Of a DNA stretch of 64,000 nucleotides, positions 58,453 through 64,000 are shown one piece after another (the stretch's first letter is position 1; the number at the start of each line of letters is the position of its first letter). The stretch is taken from contig NZ_CAKZKO010000056.1 of the NCBI RefSeq assembly GCF_937123705.1, positions 1 through 64,000 on the forward strand, given 5' to 3'. Position numbers and translations under genes: made by a program. A model generated the notes under the pieces. The model was given only the letters and a program-made list of their open reading frames with translations. It was not told the DNA's origin and searched no databases. This DNA is from an uncultured Paraglaciecola sp. (lineage in GTDB: Bacteria; Pseudomonadota; Gammaproteobacteria; Enterobacterales; Alteromonadaceae).

Positions 58453-60165
58453 GTGAATATGAATAATATACCGGCAATACTTATTTACATCGCCTTGCTG
58501 GTGTTCACAAATATGGCTCAGGCCCTAGAAGTGAGTGCCTCAGTTGATAAAAATCCGGTGATGGTGGATGAGTCTTTTATTCTAACCGTTAGCGCCAATG
58601 GTGACGTTGCCAGAGATGCATTTGATCCTTCATTTTTAATGAAAGACTTTGTGGTGGGCCGTACTTCGATAAGCTCACAAACAAAAATGGTCAATTTTGA
58701 CACTACCCGTACCACCACTTGGTCAACTGTGTTAATCCCCCAGAAAAAGGGACGTTTTACTATTCCAGCCTTCGACGTGGACGGAGCCAAGACCCAATCC
58801 CTAGAAGTATTAGTGATCCCCGCATCCAGTAGCGCTGCCACTGGCGGGCGCGATTTATTTATTACCACTCATGTCGATGTGGAAAAAGCCTATTTACAAC
58901 AACAAATTCGTTACACAGTGAAATTACACTTAGGTAAGGATTTGCAAAGAGGCAGTTTATCTAGCCCCACATTAGCAAATGCCGACATCAGGCAAATAGG
59001 TAAAGATAAGGAATATAACGACATAGTTGAAGGACGTCGTTACCGTATTATTGAACGTTCATTTGCTATTATTGCTCAACAAAGTGGTACCTTCACCATA
59101 GAGGGTCCCTTGTTTGAAGGCGAAGTGATCGATAATTCTCGGCAAAGTTTTGGCCTGTTTAATCGCGGTAAGACCGTTAATCGAGTTGGCCCCAGCCAAA
59201 GTATTACTGTATTACCTATTCCAAGTAACTATAGCCAACATTGGTTACCTAGTGACTTTGTGCAATTAGACGATGAATGGCAAGGCAACTCAGCTGAATA
59301 CGTTGCTGGCGAGCCAATCACCCGCACTATTACCTTAACTGCGGTAGGCGTAGTCGAAGAACAATTGCCAGAAATCATCAGTCACTATCCAGATTCGGTA
59401 AAAACATACCCAGATCAAGCAGAAACCGCCACAGTTGAAAAAGATGCAACCTTAATCGCCCAACGTAAAGAAAGCATTGCTATTATACCTAGCGAAGCAG
59501 GCCAGTTAGTTGTGCCCGAAGTTAGGATCCCTTGGTTTAATACCTTAACTCAAAAAACGGAATATGCCGTATTGCCTGAACAAACATTAAGCATTGTGCC
59601 AGCGACAACGACCTTACCCAGTGCAATTCCGTTACCACCAAGGGTTGAAACCCAGCAAAGTGCAGAAGAAATTGCGCCTCTCCCCGCAAGTAGTAACAGC
59701 TCGAAACAAGCATTACCGCAATATTGGCTCTGGTTAACCTTTGGTTTAGTTATTTTGTGGCTTTTGACCTTACTACTTTGGTGGAAGCAGGTTTCGTTGT
59801 TAAAATCCGCCGCTAAAAAAGCTAACAACTCATTAGTACGAACCACGCAACAAGAGCAGCAGTTGTGGCAATCCTTGGAGAAATCCTTCCATAAAAACAA
59901 CCTAGTAGATATTCAAAAGTATCTGCCTTTGTGGTTAGGTCACTATACTCAAAACAATCAGGCGAGTTTAGCTCACAGTTTGAAAGTGATTGATGAACTT
60001 GCATTAACAGAAGAGGTTGAATCACTTTTAGCATCGCGTTATGGCAAAAACCAATATGATTGGAACAGTTCAAAGTTACAGAAAATATTGCGAGGATTAC
60101 GCAAAAACGGCAGGATTGAAGGATCTCCAGAGCATCACTTGCGGTCTATGTATCCTACTTCATAA
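58453..60165 (+). CDS. BatD-like protein
   Basis: 570 residues. Signal peptide (~1-24, FTNMAQALE), BatD/oxygen-tolerance beta-rich domains (~25-400), one membrane segment (~427-447, LWLTFGLVILWLLTLLLWW) and a cytoplasmic helical C-terminus. Start GTG 58453 or ATG 58459; both lie right after the previous stop. Last gene of the MoxR/Bat operon. Confidence 0.9.
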   Translation: MNMNNIPAILIYIALLVFTNMAQALEVSASVDKNPVMVDESFILTVSANGDVARDAFDPSFLMKDFVVGRTSISSQTKMVNFDTTRTTTWSTVLIPQKKGRFTIPAFDVDGAKTQSLEVLVIPASSSAATGGRDLFITTHVDVEKAYLQQQIRYTVKLHLGKDLQRGSLSSPTLANADIRQIGKDKEYNDIVEGRRYRIIERSFAIIAQQSGTFTIEGPLFEGEVIDNSRQSFGLFNRGKTVNRVGPSQSITVLPIPSNYSQHWLPSDFVQLDDEWQGNSAEYVAGEPITRTITLTAVGVVEEQLPEIISHYPDSVKTYPDQAETATVEKDATLIAQRKESIAIIPSEAGQLVVPEVRIPWFNTLTQKTEYAVLPEQTLSIVPATTTLPSAIPLPPRVETQQSAEEIAPLPASSNSSKQALPQYWLWLTFGLVILWLLTLLLWWKQVSLLKSAAKKANNSLVRTTQQEQQLWQSLEKSFHKNNLVDIQKYLPLWLGHYTQNNQASLAHSLKVIDELALTEEVESLLASRYGKNQYDWNSSKLQKILRGLRKNGRIEGSPEHHLRSMYPTS

Positions 60166-60274
60166 ACTAACCTGACAAGGTCGACAGGTTTTGTCATTCT
60201 AGGGTAATCTTAGCTTTGTAAAAAGATATCTCTAAATTACTGAAACATTAGCCAAGGCTCAGCTGGAATTAAAC

Positions 60275-60832
60275 ATGTTGTCGCGAAAGCAAAGTAGTCA
60301 AACTTCGGTCACTAATGACATGACAAATAAGCAAAAGCGTTATGAAGTGTTAGTGTTAGCCCTTCATGGTGACATATTCCGTTATGCCTATTGGCTGGTG
60401 AAAGATAAAACGGTGGCCGAAGATATTGTGCAAGAAACCTTTCTTCGCGCTTGGAAATCCTTGGACTCACTCAAAGATGAAAAAGCAGCCAAATCTTGGT
60501 TAATCACCATTCTAAGGCGCGAAAATGCCAGACGTTTCGAACGTAAGCAGTTTGATTTAGTGGATATTGACGACGTCTCGGTGATAGACGAGCAATTAAG
60601 CAATGAAGTGGCAATTGAACATAGAGAATTACGCACCATTATGGCGTCATTAAGTGACGAGTACCGAGAACCTTTAATGTTACAAATAGTATTTGGCTTT
60701 AGCGGTGATGAAATTGCCCAGCAGCTCAATTTAAATAAAAATACCGTCATGACGCGATTATTCAGAGCCCGTAATCAAGTCAAAGAAACCTTAGAAAAAG
60801 CTAATATCAAACGGGGGATCCAAAATGGATGA
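60275..60832 (+). CDS. ECF-type RNA polymerase sigma factor
   Basis: 185 residues. Region 2 (~25-95; AEDIVQETFLRAWKSL) and region 4 (~125-175; FGFSGDEIAQQLNLNKNTVMTRL), no region 3, so sigma-70 family group 4. It overlaps the DUF3379 gene by 8 nt (ATGGATGA), a usual arrangement for sigma and its anti-sigma. Start ATG 60275 with GGA nine bases upstream. The regulon is unknown. Confidence 0.92.
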   Translation: MLSRKQSSQTSVTNDMTNKQKRYEVLVLALHGDIFRYAYWLVKDKTVAEDIVQETFLRAWKSLDSLKDEKAAKSWLITILRRENARRFERKQFDLVDIDDVSVIDEQLSNEVAIEHRELRTIMASLSDEYREPLMLQIVFGFSGDEIAQQLNLNKNTVMTRLFRARNQVKETLEKANIKRGIQNG

Positions 60833-61532
60833 TTTAGAATTTCGTCGTAAATTGTATGCCGATCCTCATTGTTCAGATGACGATATAAAAGCAGCTATTG
60901 CGGGTGATCCCAAAAAGCGAGCATTTTATAATGAAATCAAACAACTCGATAAAAGTATGGATCAAGCCAGCCAAGTTCAGGTTCCCGATGATTTAGTGCA
61001 CAAGTTGATTTTACGGCAAACCATGGCATCACATAAGTCCAACAAGCAGCGCCAGCGATTACATCTAGCCATGGCGGCATCTCTTGCTTTTGTAGTGGGT
61101 GTGAGTTTTACCCTGTGGCAACAAAATAACTTATTAGATTTATCGAAACAGGCAATTGCACACGTTCGTCAAGAAGGCGACTACGCCCTTGGTGCTCAAG
61201 AGAATATTTCCCTGCAACAGGTCAATGCCAAATTAGCCCAGTATGGTGGTGAGTTATCTGACGATATTGGACGTGTTTATTACGCTAATTTCTGTGATTT
61301 CGAAAATGTAAGAAGTTTACATATGGTAGTGGCGGGTGAAAAAGGCAAAATATCGGTGTTTGTCGTCCCCCATAATAGCGCCTATATGCCTAAAGGTTCG
61401 TCCCATGATGAAAAATACAACAGCCAAGCAATAGACTTGAAACGTGCAAGTATTATTGTAGTGGGAGAAAAAGGAGAAAATGTCAGTAAGATGAAACAAC
61501 AAATATCTGAAAAAATGCAATTCTCAGCCTAA
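60825..61532 (+). CDS. DUF3379 family anti-sigma factor-like protein
   Basis: 235 residues. N-terminal cytoplasmic part (~1-80; DLEFRRKLYADPH motif of DUF3379), one membrane segment (~82-100, AMAASLAFVVGVSFTLW), and a periplasmic domain (~105-235). DUF3379 proteins accompany ECF sigma factors in Alteromonadales and Vibrio and are taken to be anti-sigma factors. Overlaps the sigma gene by 8 nt. Confidence 0.88.
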   Translation: MDDLEFRRKLYADPHCSDDDIKAAIAGDPKKRAFYNEIKQLDKSMDQASQVQVPDDLVHKLILRQTMASHKSNKQRQRLHLAMAASLAFVVGVSFTLWQQNNLLDLSKQAIAHVRQEGDYALGAQENISLQQVNAKLAQYGGELSDDIGRVYYANFCDFENVRSLHMVVAGEKGKISVFVVPHNSAYMPKGSSHDEKYNSQAIDLKRASIIVVGEKGENVSKMKQQISEKMQFSA

Positions 61533-61555
61533 GCTCTAAGGCTTTAACTATCAAA

Positions 61556-61580
61556 AAATGCTTTCATATTGAAGGCATTT
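61556..61580. terminator. Bidirectional terminator candidate
   Basis: AAATGCTTTC pairs with GAAGGCATTT around ATATT (ten pairs, one G-U). It lies between the convergent DUF3379 and ElaA-like genes and overlaps the latter's stop by two bases. Confidence 0.7.
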
Positions 61581-62016
61581 AGCCCTGATAAAACATCTGT
61601 ATATGATCAATCCCCCCATCATCGTAAGGCGTGCCCTGTGCAATAAAACCCAATGAAGCATAAAATTCACGCACCTCTAGTTGTGCTGACAAAACAATTT
61701 TATTCTTAGGAAACTCAGCTAGAATGTCTTTTAGCATACGTTTCATCAATTGTTTACCCAAACCTTTACCTCTAGCACTTTTATCCAACACCACTCGTTC
61801 GATTTTGACTTCACTTTGACTCTGAGTGTGCCGGAATCGCCCATAAACCTTTAATTGACCCGTTTGATCAACATCCAAATAATGTGTTGAACTTTGGTCA
61901 TGGTCATCTAGATCAGAATAAATACTATTTTGTTCCACAATAAACACCTGCTGCCGCAGCTTCGCCACAGCGTAAACTTCTGCTTTAGTCAGTTCTTCAA
62001 AGGATTTTCGGTACAT
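61579..62016 (-). CDS. ElaA-like GNAT N-acetyltransferase
   Basis: About 145 residues from the ATG at 62016; the frame is open to 62088, but that part is hydrophobic and unlike ElaA. Acetyl-CoA loop as SARGKGLGKQLM (~89-100), preceded by ERVVLD. N-terminal LRQQVFIVEQN matches ElaA. Substrate unknown. Divergent from putP. Confidence 0.85.
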   Translation of the reverse strand: MYRKSFEELTKAEVYAVAKLRQQVFIVEQNSIYSDLDDHDQSSTHYLDVDQTGQLKVYGRFRHTQSQSEVKIERVVLDKSARGKGLGKQLMKRMLKDILAEFPKNKIVLSAQLEVREFYASLGFIAQGTPYDDGGIDHIQMFYQG

Positions 62017-62114
62017 ACAAGCACTTGATATTAGTAGTGAATTGGTCATACATGGTATGCATATGATAACATAAAAAGCCACATTCATATCCCCACAGCA
62101 TTAAGGAAACCTCA

Positions 62115-63629
62115 ATGGATCCCTTCACTTTTTTTTCCCTTGGCCTATATTTTTTAGCCATGCTTGGGATTGGTTTGTATTCGTTTAAGCAATCTAGTAC
62201 AGACGTAGAAGGATATATGTTAGGCGGGCGTAGTTTAAGTCCCAAAGTCACTGCATTATCCGCTGGCGCCTCGGATATGAGTGGTTGGATGTTGATGGGT
62301 TTACCTGGTGCCATGTATGTATCTGGTATTTCCAGCGGATGGATAGCGGTAGGTTTAATTATCGGTGCCTACCTAAATTATTTATGGATAGCCCCACGGC
62401 TAAGAGTGTATACAGAACTGGCTAAAAACGCCCTGACAATTCCTGATTATTTTGCCAACCGATTTAATGATACCAGTCATAGCTTAAGGCTTATTTCTTC
62501 AGTTGTTATCGTGATTTTTTTCACCTTATATACCTCATCAGGTGTGGTCGCCGGAGGCAAATTATTTGAGTCCTCCTTTGGATTAAGTTACGAAATGGGC
62601 TTGTATGTCACTGCTGGTGTGGTGGTTGCCTACACCTTATTAGGCGGCTTTATGGCCGTGAGTATTACCGATTTTGTACAAGGCTGTATCATGTTTCTTT
62701 CTTTGGTATTAGTACCTGTTGTAGTCTTGTTTGACCTTGGAGGTTTTAGCGGTGCTGCCAGCCAACTCTCTACTTATGATGCCGATTTCTTAGATTTATT
62801 TATCAACGCCTCTACCGGCCAAGCCATGACGGCTATAGGCATCATATCGCTCTTGTCTTGGGGGCTCGGCTACTTCGGCCAACCTCATATCATTGTGCGT
62901 TTTATGGCAATTCATTCGGTGAAAGATATTAAAACTGCCCGTAGAATTGGTATTAGCTGGATGGTGGTATCTATAGTGGGTTCTTTGGCAACCGGCATAT
63001 TAGGATTGGCCTATGTCACCAAAACCCAAGGTGATTTAAAGGATCCTGAAACAATCTTCATTTACCTTTCTCAAATACTTTTTCATCCACTCATCAGTGG
63101 CTTTTTATTAGGTGCCATACTGGCAGCGATAATGAGTACTATTTCTTCACAATTGTTGGTGACATCCAGCTCACTAACGGGAGATTTTTATCAAGCGTTT
63201 CTACGAAAAGATGCCAGCCAAAAAGAGTTAGTCACAGCAGGCCGGATCTCGGTTGCACTGGTTGCGTCAGTGGCTATTTATCTGGCCTATGATCGTGAAA
63301 GTACCATTCTCGATTTAGTCAGCAATGCTTGGGCAGGCTTCGGGGCCGCCTTTGGCCCAGTTGTGTTATTTAGCTTATTTTGGAAAAAAATGACTCGAAT
63401 ATCGGCCATTTTGGGCATGTTGTCAGGAGCGGTTACTGTTTTAATTTGGATCTATGCACCACTCACAATCAATGGACAATCTTTAAGCAGCTGGCTTTAT
63501 GAAATTGTACCTGGGTTTATTGTTTGTAGTCTAACCATCATCCTATTTAGTTTATTAGGTAAACAGGATGATCAATTAGTAGCGGATACCTTCGATAAAG
63601 TCACGCATACCCTCGATCAGCTCACTTAA
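62115..63629 (+). CDS. putP: Sodium/proline symporter
   Basis: 504 residues, 12-13 membrane segments of the SSS family. The conserved sodium/proline-site motif ALSAGASDMSGWMLMGLPGA (~47-66) and GYFGQPHIIVRFMA (~255) are as in PutP. It takes up proline with sodium. ATG 62115 with AAGGAAA upstream. putA is not in the window. Confidence 0.93.
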   Translation: MDPFTFFSLGLYFLAMLGIGLYSFKQSSTDVEGYMLGGRSLSPKVTALSAGASDMSGWMLMGLPGAMYVSGISSGWIAVGLIIGAYLNYLWIAPRLRVYTELAKNALTIPDYFANRFNDTSHSLRLISSVVIVIFFTLYTSSGVVAGGKLFESSFGLSYEMGLYVTAGVVVAYTLLGGFMAVSITDFVQGCIMFLSLVLVPVVVLFDLGGFSGAASQLSTYDADFLDLFINASTGQAMTAIGIISLLSWGLGYFGQPHIIVRFMAIHSVKDIKTARRIGISWMVVSIVGSLATGILGLAYVTKTQGDLKDPETIFIYLSQILFHPLISGFLLGAILAAIMSTISSQLLVTSSSLTGDFYQAFLRKDASQKELVTAGRISVALVASVAIYLAYDRESTILDLVSNAWAGFGAAFGPVVLFSLFWKKMTRISAILGMLSGAVTVLIWIYAPLTINGQSLSSWLYEIVPGFIVCSLTIILFSLLGKQDDQLVADTFDKVTHTLDQLT

Positions 63630-63637
63630 AAATCGAA

Positions 63638-63692
63638 ACTATCACAGCACTAATAACTCCTCTAAAGTCAGTTTAATTAGTGCTGTGATAGT
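63638..63692. terminator. Strong hairpin after putP
   Basis: Arms 63638-63654 and 63676-63692 are perfect 17-bp reverse complements (ACTATCACAGCACTAAT) around a 21-base loop. It may terminate putP. There is no T-run, so it could instead be a repeat element or a site. Confidence 0.7.
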
Positions 63693-63730
63693 ACAAATAA
63701 GAATACATTTTGAGATGAAAGTTTGATATC

Positions 63731-63746
63731 GTTCTATTAATAGAAC
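63731..63746. promoter_or_regulatory. Perfect 16-bp palindrome upstream of cysD
   Basis: GTTCTATTAATAGAAC is its own reverse complement, 34 bp before the cysD ATG. Its position suggests an operator, or a hairpin in the leader. It does not match the CysB consensus I know. Confidence 0.5.
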
Positions 63747-63779
63747 TATTTAATATAAACAACTTTGCGTGAGAGCCCC

Positions 63780-64000
63780 ATGTCTGATTCGATCCCTACT
63801 GTTACCCATTTAAAACAACTCGAAGCGGAAAGTATACATATCTTCCGTGAAGTGGCGGCTGAATTCGACAATCCTGTGATGTTATATTCGGTAGGCAAGG
63901 ACTCATCGGTGTTATTACATTTAGCCCGTAAAGCCTTTGCCCCAGGTAAAATTCCCTTTCCTTTGTTGCATGTGGATACCACTTGGAAATTCCAAGAAAT
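63780..64000 (+). CDS. cysD: Sulfate adenylyltransferase subunit 2, 3' end beyond window
   Basis: The first 73 residues of CysD: ATG 63780 with GAGAG a few bases before it. The N-terminal [16 protein letters not shown] and the pyrophosphatase-loop [13 protein letters not shown], followed by [12 protein letters not shown], identify it. With CysN it makes adenosine phosphosulfate from sulfate and ATP. The gene continues past 64000; cysN should follow. Confidence 0.95.
   Translation, partial: MSDSIPTVTHLKQLEAESIHIFREVAAEFDNPVMLYSVGKDSSVLLHLARKAFAPGKIPFPLLHVDTTWKFQE

Overview
This window looks like chromosomal DNA of a marine gammaproteobacterium of the order Alteromonadales, close to Glaciecola/Paraglaciecola/Alteromonas. 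The evidence is the gene content and order: pdxB-asd-fimV, epmC/yfcL/mnmC/fabB, ffh/ypjD/CorC-like, fadI-fadJ, dapD, putP, cysD, a sigma factor with a DUF3379 anti-sigma, and a PEP-CTERM protein. The base composition is moderately AT-rich. TTG and GTG starts are frequent. I see no rRNA, tRNA, CRISPR array, phage or complete insertion sequence.

Layout. 1-6.3 kb: a minus-strand run of class II aldolase-like protein, MEST-like alpha/beta hydrolase, pdxB, asd and a 3'-truncated fimV/hubP ending in a (Pro-Glu)n hexamer repeat. A Crp/Fnr-type regulator is divergent from the aldolase gene. 7-13 kb: a perfect 57-bp palindrome, a DUF2970 protein, fabB with candidate FabR and FadR operators, mnmC, yfcL, an ATP-NAD kinase-like protein and epmC. 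13-20.6 kb: an unknown conserved protein, a thioesterase, a membrane-anchored TPR/retropepsin-like protease, a RIO kinase, a DUF885-type lipoprotein, an FG-GAP repeat protein and dapD. 20.6-26.9 kb: a di-haem cytochrome c peroxidase-like lipoprotein, a dienelactone hydrolase, an MscS channel, a PEP-CTERM protein behind a sigma-54-like promoter, a thioesterase and an iron alcohol dehydrogenase. 26.9-36.1 kb: a hybrid histidine kinase and a receiver-GGDEF protein, a Gld-type ABC system and a second iron alcohol dehydrogenase. 36.4-49.2 kb: ffh, ypjD-like, a CorC-like protein, a 59-codon gene, sixA, an M16 protease, a very large propeller/PAS/GGDEF/EAL sensor and two small hypothetical genes. 49.3-64 kb: fadIJ with a FadR-like operator, a MoxR/VWA (Bat-type) operon, an ECF-like sigma/anti-sigma pair, an ElaA-like GNAT, putP and the start of cysD.

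How genes may work together. Fatty-acid synthesis (fabB) and degradation (fadIJ) both carry sites sharing the TGGTCTG core, which suggests one FadR-type regulon. Two proteins (30.5-31.5 kb and 44-48.5 kb) are c-di-GMP enzymes with intact GGEEF, GGDEF and EAL motifs. The MoxR/VWA genes form a tightly overlapped membrane operon.

The most interesting non-coding signals are two sigma-54-like -24/-12 elements ahead of genes for exported proteins (24989-25004 minus, 48681-48696 plus), three mobile-repeat-like palindromes (7082-7138, 10841-10938, 25166-25219), and a likely ATT start codon for the giant sensor at 43998. I did not find a clearly new multi-gene system. The best candidates for undescribed biology are the small sigma-54-associated exported peptide and the thioesterase/TPR-retropepsin operon.
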